Source: Megalonaias nervosa (Eukaryota > Mollusca > Bivalvia > Unionida > Unionidae). From it: 64,000 bases of DNA. A program made the translations under genes and the position numbers. The notes beneath the pieces are model-generated. The model saw only the letters and a list, made by a program, of their open reading frames with translations. It made no database searches and was not told where the DNA came from. The stretch lies in contig JAECUM010012877.1 in the NCBI GenBank assembly GCA_016617855.1, forward strand, positions 1 to 64,000, written 5' to 3'. This document shows positions 1 through 12,799 of the stretch, piece by piece. Every line of letters begins with the position of its first letter. Position 1 is the first letter of the stretch.

Positions 1-1016
1 CATATTCCTTTGACAAACTAATAAGCATCTTCCTATGACACACTAATAAGTAGTTTTCTATACTGAAATAATTTTAAACAATGGTAAATTTTTTCCTAAC
101 AGAATAGATTTACCATATTGTTTGTTTGGTTTGTGGCCTCTTGTTTTATTTATTTTGTTTCCTTGCGGTGGGGGTGAGGGTGTGGTTGTCATGAATACCA
201 GTGTTCATGTACAAATCAAATATTAACAGCCAGTAGACATATATACTGCAAATAGAATCCTAGGTTCCACATCAAATGCATGTGATTTCCATTCTATTCA
301 AAGCTGCGAATAACTCAATCACATGGCCAGATGACGTACCATCTTTGAAGCTTCTCATTGGTCGATTCATGCTCTCTGGCATGACAGATGGGCGTCGGTC
401 CTTAATTGCGGAAACCAATAATTGCCCGTTCATTCGTGAAAACTTAAACGAAAAACACAATTCACTTTCACTTATTTGGACATACGCTTCCCTGCGCTTC
501 GTTCCCCCCAGGTCGCGTGTTTCCTTAATTGAGGGGTGATTGTCTCATAGATTAGGAACAATTATCAGCATTCACAATAGGTTAAATTATAGTGAAAGTC
601 ACTTGTTTCATAAACAGTAATTTTAAAGCGACAAATCGACAGACATGGGAACTATGGCACGTATTTTGAAAACATTAACAATTTATCAGTCAACGGGAAA
701 TTGAGAGAGTCTGGAATTCGTTCATATCCTGTACCGAAACAATGATAAGTCGGCCTGATAACCCTTTTTTTAAATAGGATTTGTGACGAGAAAAAATGGA
801 ACTGAATGGACCTTGCACCAATTATGTTTTAAACATAAATTTCAAAAAGTTATAGCTTCCTCGGGTCGAAAAGTGAAACATTTTTTCGACTAACCACCAA
901 TTTCTGCAATAGTTGTCACACACACACACACACACACGGAATCGACTGTTTTCCTCTTTTGAAATGCATGAATAGTGTCAAGAAATTTCACGTTACTTTA
1001 TAGTTCTATTTATTAA

Positions 1017-1258
1017 TGGTACATCGGATGATCGAGTGGTCTAAAGCGCTTGCCTTTACCGATCAATGCCATCAGATCTGTGTACACGTAGGTTCGAGTC
1101 TCGAGCTCGGTCAATGTGGGTATTTGAGAAATATTGCCAGGAGCTTCTCTTGGGTCGTAGGTTTTTACCGGAGTTTTCCAGGGTTCTTCGTATACCAATT
1201 ATACTGGCTACCATATATAGCCTATCCTTCGCTTAGAAATAGCGTTAAACCCGAAACA
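1017..1258 (+). mobile_element. tRNA-derived SINE (family A)
   Basis: The 5' part looks like a tRNA promoter, with an A-box-like GAGTGGTCTAAAGC near 1033 and a B-box-like GGTTCGAGTC near 1091. A tRNA-unrelated body follows and ends in a GCGTTAAACCCGAAACAAC-type tail at about 1240-1258. Simple TTC/ATT sequence follows it. The same body and tail recur at 1815-1978 and, on the other strand, at 49195-49440, which supports a dispersed family. SINEs are Pol III transcripts moved by LINE enzymes; no LINE partner is seen here. Confidence 0.65.
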
Positions 1259-1267
1259 ACATATAAT

Positions 1268-1268
1268 T

Positions 1269-1299
<31 letters not shown>

Positions 1300-1320
1300 T
1301 TATTATTATTATTATTATTT
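1268..1320. repeat. (TTC)n then (ATT)n microsatellite
   Basis: Pure TTC repeats pass directly into ATT repeats. They sit at the 3' tail of the SINE, as is common for SINE tails. Confidence 0.9.
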
Positions 1321-1626
1321 GGCGAAGATTACATTGGAATTCTAGAGTATGGCAGAGTTTGCAAGGTTGTTGGTTGTCTGATCAACTGTCGAGCATTAAA
1401 CAATGGTTATAAAAGATATTTATTTCAACGAATCGCCGTAGGGTTCTTCAAACCATAGTTTGTTTCTGCACAATTACCTTTGGCTTTTCTGTGTTTTATT
1501 ATCTTTCTGGGAGCTTTGTTTCCCCTACACACCTCAGGCACCGCCCCCCCCCCAACCGCGGCACATTGTTCTAGTCAGTATAGCTTAAAACGTTTCTGAT
1601 ATATCCTGTAGTTGCATTGTGCAAAC

Positions 1627-1815
1627 TATGAAAAATAATTCTCATTCTGTCTCATTTTTACCGATATGAAAAATAATTCTCATTCTGTCTCATTTTTACC
1701 GATATGAAAAATAATTCTCATTCTGTCTCATTTTTACCGATATGAAAAATAATTCTCATTATATCTCATTTTTACCTATATGAAAAAAAATTCTTATTAT
1801 ATCTCATTTTTACTG
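1627..1815. repeat. 38-bp tandem repeat, about 5 copies
   Basis: The unit contains ATAATTCTCATTCTGTCTC and TTTTTACCGATATG. The first three copies are nearly identical and the last two have drifted. The array ends against a SINE fragment. Confidence 0.85.
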
Positions 1816-1978
1816 ATCACTGCCATCTCACCGCTATTCGTGTAGGTTCGAGTCTCGAGCTCAGCAAATGTAAGTATGTGAGAAAGCTTGCCAGGTGCTT
1901 CCAGTGGGTCGGTGGTTTTTCCTCCAGCAGTTATACACCAGCTGAAGGACGGCATTAAAACCAAAACACCAACAACAA
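1815..1978 (+). mobile_element. SINE family A, 5'-truncated copy
   Basis: It starts inside the tRNA-like region (B-box-like GGTTCGAGTC near 1845) and keeps the body (GAGAAAGCTTGCCAGGTGCT, GTGGGTCGGTGGTTTTTCC) and the GGCATTAAAACC-type tail. The A-box part has been replaced by the adjoining 38-bp array. Confidence 0.55.
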
Positions 1979-2016
1979 AGTCAAGAGCATGAACCAATGC
2001 ATATAAAAGCGTATAT

Positions 2017-2305
2017 GCATAATAATGCATGAGTCAGTGTCAGTACAGGCATAATAATGCATGAGTCAGTGTCAGTACAGGCATAATAATGCATGAGTCA
2101 ATGTAAGTACAGGCATAATGATGCATGAGTCAATGTCAGTACAGGCATAATAATGCACGAGTCAGTGTCAGTACAGGCATAATAATGCATGAGTCAATGT
2201 AAGTACAGGCATAATGATGCATGAGTCAATGTCAGTACAGGCATAATAATGCATGAGTCAATGTCAGTACAGGCATAATAATGCATGAGACAATGTCAGT
2301 ATTTA
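2017..2305. repeat. 32-bp tandem repeat, about 9 copies
   Basis: The unit is close to GCATAATAATGCATGAGTCA followed by GTGTCAGTACAG. Copies differ at a few positions (AATGTAAGT versus AGTGTCAGT). Confidence 0.85.
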
Positions 2306-2384
2306 CATACAATTCACTACCCAATCACTGAGCAAACAAGCAAGTCGGTCAGTAAATATATAATAAATACGTAAGAACACTTGA

Positions 2385-2700
2385 TTCAGATTTGGTACAT
2401 GTCTTTGACTCGTACCGATTCAGATTTGATACATGTCTTTGACTAGTAATGATTCAGTTTTGATACATGTCTTTGACTCGTACCGATTCAGATTTGATAC
2501 ATGCCTTTGATTCGTACCGATTCAGATTTGATACATGTCTTTGACTCGTACTGTTTCAGATTTGATACATGCTTTTGATTCCTACTAATTCAGATTTGAT
2601 ACATGCCTTTGATTCCTACTGATTCAGATTGGATATATGTCTTTGACTCGTACTGATTTGCCTTTGATTCGTACTGATTCAGATTTGATACATGTCTTTG
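2385..2700. repeat. About 34-bp tandem repeat, about 9 copies
   Basis: The unit contains GATTCAGATTTGATACATG and TCTTTGACTCGTACC. Later copies are shorter and more diverged. Confidence 0.8.
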
Positions 2701-3689
2701 ACATATACATTGCAATGGCTTAGACAAAGAGAACGCCCGATGTAATATTTGCAAAAGGTACGAAAACAGACTTGTCTTTGGCGCATTCATTTGTGCAAAA
2801 ATTGAATATAAGTTTTTTAAACAGCGACAAGTATGACGTGGGGTTTTTTTAAAACTAAAATTTGGTTTTGCACTGTACATCTTGAATTATCCGGAATAGC
2901 ATTATAAAGGTGTCCCGATCAATCAGTCAGTGATGCTTAAAAATTATTACTTAGACAACACAATACCCTGTAGGATACCACGGCCTTTGATTTTCACAGA
3001 GGGGATCATCGTGTATGCACTTTAGGATTATATCGTTACAATTAACTTGTAGGCATTTGCAGAACACACTTATAACTGAAATGAATTCGCTAATGCGTTT
3101 TGAATGCAACTGCTTTCCAGAATGATAACTCGCTTGATTGATTCAGGAAATGAGGTTTGAATTTTAATTGTTCCGTAAACGGTTTCCATTAGAGATTGAA
3201 ATCCCGAACAAGTAATCCTACATGGTTATATAGCTATTTTTGAGAGAGTAATGTCGAGATATGTACATTCTAAAACATCAAATTAGAATCTGCTCATGCA
3301 TTGCATCTCAAGCACAAAAGCGTTTCGATTTCTGTTCCAGAAAATGTAAATATTTCATAGCAAACTCGGTGTAGAACAACCATGGAACGTTAACGTGGTT
3401 TTGATGCGCAGTCATGCATGAAACAGTCTCGTTAGAGCGAGTCTCTGATGTCAATTACTGATAGGGAAATTATAGTTATAAATTGTGAATATTTGATAAG
3501 TTTGTGACAGCAGAGTTTAAAGCCATATTGAAAACAGATTTGGGTACATACATGCTTCCTATGACTTGCTGTATACGTAGTGAGGTCAATTGTTGTAATT
3601 AAATTGTTCTGAAATGGATCACCGATAAAACTGAAGTTCGAATCTCATAATGCTGCTTTCCTCTGATAATGGACTGCCTTATTACTGTG

Positions 3690-4550
3690 TAATTTAATGT
3701 CCTTTATCATGTTTTATTACAGTTTAATTTAATGTCCTTTATCATGTCTTATTACAGTTAAATTTTATATCCTTTATCATGTCTTATTACAGTTGAATTT
3801 AATGTCTTTTATCATGTCTTATTACAGTTAAATTTAATATCCTTTATCATGCCTTATTACAGTTGAATTTAATATCCTTTATCATGTCTTATTACAGTTT
3901 AAGTTAATGTCTTTTATCATGTCTTATTACAGTTGAATTTAATATCCTTTATCATGTATTATTACAATTTAATTTAATGTCTTTTATCATGTATATTACA
4001 ATTGAATTTAATGTCCTCTATCATATCTTATTACCGTTTAATTTAATATCCTTTATCATGTCTTATTACAATTGAATTTAATATCCTTTATCAGGTCTTA
4101 TTACAGTTGAATTTAATGTCCTTTATCATGTCTTATTACAGTTGAATTTAATGTCTTTTATCCTGTCTTATTACAGTTTAATTTAATGTCTTTTATCATG
4201 TCTTATTACAATTGAATTTAATATCCTTTATCAGGTCTTATTACAGTTGAATTTAATGTCTTTTATCATATGTTATTACAGTTGAATTTAATGTCTTTTA
4301 TCATGTCTTATTACAGTTGAATTTAATGTCCTTTATCGTGTCTTATTACAGTTGAATTTAATGTCTTTTATCATGTCTTATTACAGTTGAATTTAATATC
4401 CTTTATCATGTCTTATTACAGTTGAATTTAATATCTTTGATCATGTCTTATTACAGTTGAATTTAATGTCCTTTATCATGTCTTATTACAGTTTAAGTTA
4501 ATGTCTTTAACCATGCGTTATTGTAGTTTAATTTAATGTCTTTTTCATGT
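3690..4550. repeat. 35-bp tandem repeat, about 24 copies
   Basis: The unit is close to CCTTTATCATGTCTTATTAC then AGTTGAATTTAATGT. Each unit contains a splice-acceptor-like TTATTACAG, but no exon is seen. There are no unique spacers, so this is a satellite and not a CRISPR array. Confidence 0.9.
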
Positions 4551-4694
4551 TTTTGTCTCAGAAATATAGTAGTGTTTAAGTAAACACATGGGGTAGAACT
4601 TCACCTGATTACTCAACGGCGTTCAAATTGATTGAATTCGACATTGTGAAAATGTGGTTTCAGCAAGTGTGAATAATCCAAACGCTTTAGAGTC

Positions 4695-5235
4695 GGAACA
4701 TTGTTATATCCTCCATCTGCCTGTCCCTCCCTCATGTCCGTTGTCACATCTCCTAATCTCTCAGTCCCCCCCCATGTCCGTTGCCACATATCCTACTTAT
4801 CTGTGTGTCCCTCCCACATGTCCGTTGTCAAATCTACTAGTCTGTCAGTACCCCCATGTCCGTTGTTACATTTACTAGTCTGCCAGTCCCACCTCCATAT
4901 CCTTTGTTAGATCTCTTAATCTGTCAGTACCTCCAGCATCCGTTGTCACATCTCCTACTTATCTGTCTGTCCCTCCCCCATGTCCGTTGTCACATCTACT
5001 ATTCTCTACCCCCATGTCCGTTGTCACATCTACTATTCTCTACCCCCATGTCCGTTGTCACATCTACTATTCTCTACCCCCATGTCCGTTGCCATATCTC
5101 CAATTAATCTGTCAGTCTCTCCCCATGTCCATTGTCATATCTCCAATTAATCTGTCAGTCCCTCCCATGTCCGTTGTCATATCTCCAATTAACCTGTCAG
5201 TCCTTCCCCATGTCCATAGCCACATTTCCCACTAA
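4695..5235. repeat. Imperfect C-rich minisatellite
   Basis: Diverged units of about 35-50 bp are built on CCCATGTCCGTTGTCACATC and CTGTCAGTCCCTCC. The overlapping open frames here are by-products of the repeat and are not called as genes. Confidence 0.75.
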
Positions 5236-6037
5236 ATCACTGGGTGTAACTTAACGAAGTCTTGTAGTTAGCTTGTACATAGGATAATCATGTGCAGAAA
5301 GGGTATAATTCTTGTCTTCTACGTCAAGGACCCCTGGGGTCGGTGAGTCAAAGGTTAAATTTACAAAATAGATAATCTCAGTGCCTTTTTCAATTATTTT
5401 GTTTTTTCAAAGCAACTGTGTATATGCAGCTACAGTAGTAACTCACATACAATATATGATCCATTGAGGGCTGTGAACCCCAGAGTTAAGGTTATTGGAG
5501 GATAGGGGTAGGCGTATTTGTGTGTATTTGTGCGGGAATATTCAAAGACGAACTACTATTTATTAGAAGCCACTAACACGGAATTCGACATCTCGAAACA
5601 TGGCAGTAGCTTTAGTTTATTCTTATAGACGATCTATATTATAGATGCTTCCCGATGACGTCACTAGCAGACGATATTTTGCCCATTTTACCTGGACGAT
5701 GGTCAACCAGGCAGTTTCTCCTATATGCGATCACCAAAATTTTCCATTTTTAACGAGGCACACTGAAGCAAAGTCAACTTATAAATCACAAATATAGTTA
5801 CTGACAGAAAGCTTGAATTGCGTTCTGTTTATGTATGTAACTTTCGAAAAAGTATCTTGAGATTCCATGAATTTATTTCAACTTCCAAACACCATATAAA
5901 GTCAACGGTAAATCTGCCAGCTGACCACAAATATGGCGGCTGATGACGTCATTCGGGAACTATCTATTAGTTACCAAAACCGTCATCGCACAACAAAAGT
6001 ACCGTGTGAGGAGAATGCAGACCTTGAAGAAAATCAG

Positions 6038-6200
6038 GAGTCACAACCTGTCACAGTAAGACAACGGTATCATTTTCTCACCCACGAAAATCATGAGTCA
6101 CAACCTGTCACAGTAAGACAACGGTATCATTTTCTCACCCACGAAAATCATGAGTCACAACCTGTCACAGTAAGACAACGATATCATTTTCATATTTCCA
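6038..6200 (+). repeat. 57-bp tandem repeat (about 2.8 copies) inside an open frame
   Basis: Copies begin at 6038, 6095 and 6152. The period is a multiple of three, so a 104-codon frame at 5933-6247 reads through with a 19-residue repeat (ESQPVTVRQRYHF is shared). The protein is not recognised and there is no splice or promoter evidence. I treat it as a tandem repeat that happens to stay open. Confidence 0.8.
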
Positions 6201-6839
6201 CGAAAGATAATATTAATTTCCAAGAATATAATGAATCAGAAATCTGATCCGTCACTACACAGTTCGAACTATATGTAAGTGTGTACACAGTATTGTAATG
6301 TATCATACCTTTGTCTAGCATAGAACAATTCCCAAATTAGAACCGATGAACATTAAAAGTTATCCGTATAAAGATATTAATTACTTATTGTTATTTTTAT
6401 ATGACACCCATCGATTAAATGTGATAATGCAGTAATAATATAAAATGGTTTTATATTTCTATTTTCTCATGCATCAGAACTTGTTTACTTAGGGTCAACA
6501 GGTCGCCCAATTGCCCTCATTAACATATTTGTATAAATGCACAGTACTGTATTTTGAACAACAATAGCACGTGGCTCGAGACGCTCGTTGCGCTATACTT
6601 CCAACACCTAACAATTATATAACTTTTTTCCTTGATTTTCCCCCTTTTCTAACAACGGCATATATAGCTAGATTCTACTTAAATAATTATTCAGATTTTC
6701 ATTTAAAAAAAGTGAAAGACCTGATGACCTTTATATGGAGTGAGAAGCAATATTAATACCTGATGAATAATACTGTGTTTTGAATCGGTTAACTAATTTG
6801 CATAAGTGCAGGGTTATTTTAATTTAATTGGAAAACATT

Positions 6840-7150
6840 GGATGAGAAAAATAATCTATGTCGGTGTTTGTACCAAGACATGTAAATCCAAGTCGCGGGG
6901 TTACATTTTTTTGTCTCCCCCTCGACAGAGCCTCTTGGGGAGACAAATAATGTAATCTCTTGACTGGGATTTCACTGTCTCGGTGCCAAACCCAACAACT
7001 GGAGTAAAGTATCTTGCCTAGAGTCACAGTACTGTTACCAATCGTCGTGCCTAGACACACACAACTGTTACCAATCTTGGTTAATCGGGGAAGGATTCGA
7101 TCTAACAGCGCACTGAATGACAGTTGGTACGCGAACCACTAAGCCTATGC
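6840..7150 (-). mobile_element. tRNA-derived SINE-like repeat (family B), minus strand
   Basis: Read on the minus strand, the 7150 end has an A-box-like GGCTTAGTGGTTCG and, about 30 bases on, a B-box-like AGATCGAATCC. A body follows with CTAGGCACGACGATTGGTAAC, TCTAGGCAAGATACTTTACT and CCAGTTGTTGGG. The body differs from family A. The copy is diverged and its 3' end near 6840 is uncertain. Confidence 0.5.
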
Positions 7151-7254
7151 AGCTCTTTTTAAATGAAAACAAGATCTCATTCATGTTAAAAAGTCTCTAG
7201 TAAACAAAGATGAAAATGTGAAAGGTGAGATCTAAAACCATCCGCACAGAATAA

Positions 7255-7400
7255 CGCATAGAAGGCCAAATGAACATTTGAAATAATAAAGCCATCGGCA
7301 TATAGTAACTCCTAGAAGGCAAATAAACATTTGAAATATACGCCATCGGTTCATAGCAACGTAAAAGAATGGCATAATAAGCATTTGAAATATCAAATAA
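7255..7400. repeat. Diverged tandem repeat of about 62 bp, 2-3 copies
   Basis: GAAGGCAAATAAACATTTGA-type blocks recur with CCATCGG (CATCGG, ATCGG) blocks between them. Copies are strongly diverged. Confidence 0.5.
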
Positions 7401-7685
7401 TCGGTTCACAGAGCAAAATCAGCGGTTAAAAAACAAAACGAAAATGATACAACTCAAAACTTGCTACAGAAATTAAGATCTGCTAAAAAGCCACTGTCCG
7501 TACAAAGTATATATGGCTTTTAGTAAGGATAACTCATCGAAATCCTCTGGAAGCTGTCTCTTTGTGTATAAGATCGTCATTTAGTTGTTGGCTTTGTTTT
7601 GGCCACAGAAGTTATTCCTACATTCGTAATCAGTCACAAACATTAACACTGACGTTAACATTCCTTCAAAGATGAACAAATGTCA

Positions 7686-7875
7686 CAATGTTAGCTGCCT
7701 CTTGTAAGGGCCTGAACACAAAAATGCAATTTAAGCTGCTCATTCTGATGGTCTAAAAATCAAACACAATGTTAGCTGCATCTTCCAATGATCTGAACAC
7801 CAAGCACAATGTTAGCTACCGCTTCTAACGGTCTGAACACCAAGCACAATGTAAGCTGCCGCCTCTAACAGTCTG
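7686..7875. repeat. Diverged 40-45-bp tandem repeat, 4-5 copies
   Basis: Units share CACAATGTTAGCTGCC and TCTAACGGTCTGAACACCAA. No gene is seen. Confidence 0.65.
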
Positions 7876-8239
7876 AAACTCAGATACATTCTAAATCATA
7901 TCTGCAGATATTGTGTGGCGTTGTAACGAAACTGCTGCTTCATTTATTTTGATTCTGCATTTATGGCTTATATATATCCATTATACTGTATTAATTATAT
8001 GGTTATTTATGTGTGTATTGTGTCTTTTACTTTTGGTGCATGGCTGCAGATTCCACATAAGGTATACATAGGCGTTTACAAGTCTTAAAATCAATCTTAA
8101 TAATAAATATGTTCACAAATCTGGGATAATTTCCCACTGGAAAATTTCGTCAGGTGTGTTCTGTTGCGACGTGAGATATTGTGAAATATGTCACGTGAGA
8201 GGTGTTGCGACACAGATTGAGATGTAGAGCAGTAGAGTG

Positions 8240-8612
8240 TATATAAGACGATTAAAATGAATAATTAATTCATTCCTATTTCCCTATGTCCTTTTTTTAA
8301 TATCATTCTGCAGATGCATCTATTGTTGTGTTTAGATATACTTTGAGAGTAAACATTTGTTTGGATTATTCATTGGATTTACAAAGTGCTCATTGACTTT
8401 GGAAAAAAAAATATTAACCTGGGATTATTGTAAATTCATTCAAGAGGTTTTGGATAATGCCATTGTGAGACATCAAGACGGTTGGCTCTTTAGCACATTC
8501 AATACTACTGTTACATAAGCACATTCAGGACCTGGTATTAATTCGAAACAATCGATTCTTTTGTACTTGAGTAGAACTTTTAAAGATTATTTTGGGTTTA
8601 ATTCATAATACT
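8240..8612 (+). repeat. Duplicated promoter/exon-like block, copy 1
   Basis: The block begins with TATATAAG (8240-8247) and ends at a consensus 5' splice site (CT/GTAAGT, GT at 8613). It shares many ordered blocks with copy 2 at 9262-9611, including GTGCTCATTGACTTTGGA, GGGATTATTGTAAATTCA, ACATCAAGACGGTTGG and AGCACATTCA. No long open frame lies inside. It could be a non-coding first exon that was duplicated with its promoter, or part of a mobile element. Confidence 0.5.
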
Positions 8613-8727
8613 GTAAGTTCATCCAAATTTTCATTTTTATAACTTACAGAATGAAATTATTTCTTAAGTTTTACAAAACGAGTTGTTTGTTTCCTTCTGT
8701 TGCTTAGTTTAAGACCACAGAATCGTA

Positions 8728-8960
8728 ACAATATCCATTATACCGTATTAATTACACATCCATCATACCGTATTAATTATACATCCATTATACCGTATTA
8801 ATTATAAATTCATTATACCGTATTAATAATACATCCATTATTCCGTATTAAGTATACATATATTATACAGTATTTTAATCATACATCCATTATACCGTAT
8901 TAAGTATACATATATTATACAGTATTTTAATCATACATCCATTATACCGTATTAATTATA
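8728..8960. repeat. 25-bp AT-rich tandem repeat, about 9 copies
   Basis: The unit is close to ATCCATTATACCGTATTAAT plus TATAC. It lies between the two copies of the duplicated block. Confidence 0.8.
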
Positions 8961-9261
8961 TCCAGTAGTATTACATAGGATTCATATTAGAGAGCAACTA
9001 TATCCTTTATATAATATACATAACGTATATTTAATTTGCATTGTGAGCTTGACCTTTGTCCCTAACTGAAGGTAGACGTTTGGCCTACCTGGATATTCTT
9101 AAGTTTTTGTCGTGTTAGTAAGTTATAAATAAGTCGTTCACTGATATATAAGTTCAAGGTCTAGCCTTATTTACAAAATCAAACTGTTCTGGAAGTGACC
9201 TTGTGATCCACATCCTGGTAGTTTTATTGTGACTGAGGCTGTTTGTTTTTTTTTTTTTTTT

Positions 9262-9611
9262 TATATAAGGAGTAAACAAATTTATTCATTCTTTCTTTAA
9301 GTTCAGTCTGTGGAATCATTTTTAGCATTGATCAGACATTATTTGAGAGGAATCATTTTTTTTATTATTTGTTGAAATTGCCAAGTGTTCATTGACGATT
9401 TGGACTAAAACACCATTTGGGGATTATTGTGAATTCACTCAAAGACATTCTGGATTATAACACTGTGACACATCAAAACGGTTGGTACGTCAACATATTC
9501 AAGACTGTTGGTAGATCAGCACATTCACTATTGGAATTCATTCGGAATATTCTATACTTTTGAATTTGTGATAGAACATTTAGGATTATTTGGAATTTAC
9601 TTTACACTACT
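9262..9611 (+). repeat. Duplicated promoter/exon-like block, copy 2
   Basis: This has the same architecture as copy 1: TATATAAG at 9262-9269, collinear blocks (GTGTTCATTGACGATTTGGA, GGGATTATTGTGAATTCACT, ACATCAAAACGGTTGG, AGCACATTCA) and a terminal donor consensus CT/GTAAGT (GT at 9612). A poly-T tract abuts the TATA box. Confidence 0.5.
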
Positions 9612-10086
9612 GTAAGTTCCTTTGCTCGTTTCGTTTCTTTCTTTTACGTAGTTTCAGACCATAAGTGGTAACTAATTAAAATTGAAGTTCACAAAAGTCT
9701 ACATGCACGTGAATATATAATAATCTTATATCAGTGGCGTAGCAAAAAATTATGCCCCCTCCCCAGCAAGGCCTGTATTCGGGGATCCACTCCCAATAAA
9801 ACGTTGTTTGATAGGAAGTTTGTGCTCTAGCTGGACCTCTGCTCCCTTGTGGTTGCTGAATTGTTTGGGCGGTTGCTTCACAACTGTCTTACTCTTATCA
9901 GACTCCTGTACACTTTTGTATGTTCACAGAGGGTTCATGTACATCATGGCTTTTAGATCCTTGTCATCATTTCGAGGCGCAAACTATGCCATACTGGAAT
10001 TTTACCAACAAAAAAAATGATAACAGGCAAAAAGTAAGAAACAAATGTAAAATAAATTTTCCTCCCCCCACCCCATGTACCCTAAA

Positions 10087-11325
10087 ACATTGAACTATTT
10101 CTAACTTCCAGATAAAGCCAGAATGTAGTATTTACACATTGAACTATTTCTACCTTCCAGATAAAGCCAGAATGTAGTATTTACACACTGAACTATTTCT
10201 ACCTTCCAGATAAAGCCAGAATGTAGTATTTACACACTGAACTATTTCTACATTCCAGATAAAGCCAGAATGTAGTATTTACACACTGAACTATTTCTAC
10301 CATCCAGATAAAGCCAGAATGTAGTATTTACACACTGAACTATTTCTACCTTCCAGATAAAGCCAGAATGTAGTATTTACACACTGAACTATTTCTACCT
10401 TCCAGATAAAGCCAGAATGTAGTATTTACACACTGAACTATTTCTACCTTCCAGATAAAGCCAGAATGTAGTATTTACACATTGAACTATTTCTACCTTC
10501 CAGATAAAGCCAGAATGTAGTATTTACACACTGAACTATTTCTACATTCCAGATAAAGCCAGAATGTAGTATTTACACACTGAACTATTTCTACCTTCCA
10601 GATAAAGCCAGAATGTAGTATTTACACACTGAACTATTTATACATTCCAGATAAAGCCAGAATGTAGTACTTACACACTGAACTATTTCTACCTTCCAGA
10701 TAAAGCCAGAATGTAGTATTTACACACTGAACTATTTCTACCTTCCAGATAAAGCCAGAATGTAGTATTTACACATTGAACTATTTCTACCTTCCAGATA
10801 AAGCCAGAATGTAGTATTTACACACTGAACTATTTCTACATTCCAGATAAAGCCAGAATGTAGTATTTACACACTGAACTATTTCTATCTTCCAGATAAA
10901 GCCAGAATGTAGTATTTACACACTGAACTATTTATACATTCCAGATAAAGCCAGAATGTAGTACTTACACACTGAACTATTTCTACCTTCCAGATAAAGC
11001 CAGAATGTAGTATTTACACACTGAACTATTTCTACCTTCCAGATAAAGCCAGAATGTAGAACTATTTACACATTTACACACTGAACTATTTCTACATTCC
11101 AGATAAAGCCAGAATGTAGTATTTACACACTGAACTATTTCTACCTTCCAGATAAAGCCAGAATATAGTATTTACACACTGAACTATTTCTACCTTCCAG
11201 ATAAAGCCAGAATGTAGTATTTACACATTGAACTATTTCTACCTTCCAGATAAAGCCAGAATGTAGTATTTACACATTGAACTATTTCTACCATCCAGAT
11301 AAGGCCAGAATATAGTATTTACACA
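10087..11325. repeat. 49-bp satellite-like array, about 25 copies
   Basis: The unit contains ACACTGAACTATTTCTACC, TTCCAGATAAAGCCAGAATG and TAGTATTTAC. Copies are very homogeneous, apart from one irregular junction near 11060. Higher-order groups are visible, with recurring variants such as ACATTCC versus ACCTTCC, suggesting growth by multi-unit duplication. Confidence 0.95.
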
Positions 11326-12149
11326 TTAGATGGATCTGAGGTACAATAGGTGATATATTATTTCTTGCATTATCTTCATTTTTATTTCCCTTCCATCTTT
11401 CTACAGAGGCAAGCGAGTTCTTTCAAAATACGCATAATTCTTTTAATTGTCAAAATATGGGTAATTCTTTTAATTTTTGATGACGTAGTCCCAAAGCAGA
11501 GACGAGTTTAAGAAAAGTGACTTTTTGGAATTTCATGGTGTTGGATCCTTATGAATGACTCACTGTCATTACTGGTATCCTTCGATTAAGAAAAATGAAA
11601 CGCCCACAACAATAATTATTACTTCTATTCATTTAGTCCATTTATTTGAAATTCGAATCTCGTTATCAATTCAAATATGCACTTTAGAGAGAATGACAGA
11701 AACGGAAGAATGCTAAATTAATAGAACTCAAAGCGGAAAATTAAAATGTTTTAGACCTCATTCATTCTTTAACAGCTAGGGTCAGTGATTAGTTTTGAGA
11801 CAGTGGCAAAGGTAACCACACAATTATTGTAGATAGGCATCGGGAAAGGAGTGAAGGCGTCTGCCTTTTAGGATTTCAAAAGGGACCGACGTGGAACCGA
11901 CTGTCCGCATGATAAAGTACACCTTGTCACGACAACGCCATCCGCTTTTGACTTAAATTATAACATCGTTCCAGAAATATGTCATATAGTATACTTTCAT
12001 GTGAGGAACTGAGTGCAATGTACACTAGAAAGAATAAAATATAAAATGGAAGAACAGTTTTTAATTTTTGTATTGTTGCTTCTAAAACTTGATTTCCATA
12101 AAATGTTAGAAAGAAAAGGAAATAAAATAACAAAAGATGGAAACTGCAA

Positions 12150-12345
12150 CATTTGATCTAATTTAAGGCCATTCTAAGGACGAAACGACTAAACAGCAAC
12201 ATTTTATTTAATTTAAGGCCGAATTCTAAGGGCGATACGACTAAAACACCATCATTTTATTTAATTTAAGGCCATTCTAAGGACGATACGACTAAAACAG
12301 CAACATCTTATTTAATTAATGCTGATTCTTAGAGCGATAAGATTG
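12150..12345. repeat. About 50-bp tandem repeat, 4 copies
   Basis: The units share CAACATTTTATTTAATTTAA and GGCCATTCTAAGGACGATAC. Confidence 0.75.
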
Positions 12346-12611
12346 AAATAGCAACATATTTGCTAATTTAAAATTCTTTCACGCGTTCTAGCATAAATTT
12401 ACAATATATGTATTATTCATCAAAATATGTTTTGTTGTTGTTGTTGTTATTTATTTGTTTTGGAACTCCAGCATGTGACTATACATCTTAAATTCCAACG
12501 GAATATGTTAATATTTGTCTTTCCACTCAATACCATATCCATTTTTAATTTTTATATTACTTCGAAGAAACATCATTATAAGTAATATTTAAATAGGTAA
12601 CTTTCATTACA

Positions 12612-12648
<37 letters not shown>

Positions 12649-12668
12649 ATAATAATAATAATAATAAT

Positions 12669-12699
<31 letters not shown>

Positions 12700-12712
12700 A
12701 AACGAAGAAGAA
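12612..12712. repeat. Compound trinucleotide microsatellite (ACT)n(AAT)n(AAG)n
   Basis: Three successive trinucleotide runs merge into each other. They are directly visible. Confidence 0.9.
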
Positions 12713-12799
12713 TGACTTTTATTTGCACATTTGGACATGAAAGACCCATCTTCCTGTGGTCCTCAATTTTTGTAACAGGTTGTTATGAAAAGTAGTCAC

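Noticed and set aside
3690..4550. CRISPR-like array of 35-bp repeats
   Set aside because: Units are directly adjacent with no unique spacers, and the host is an animal. It is a minisatellite.
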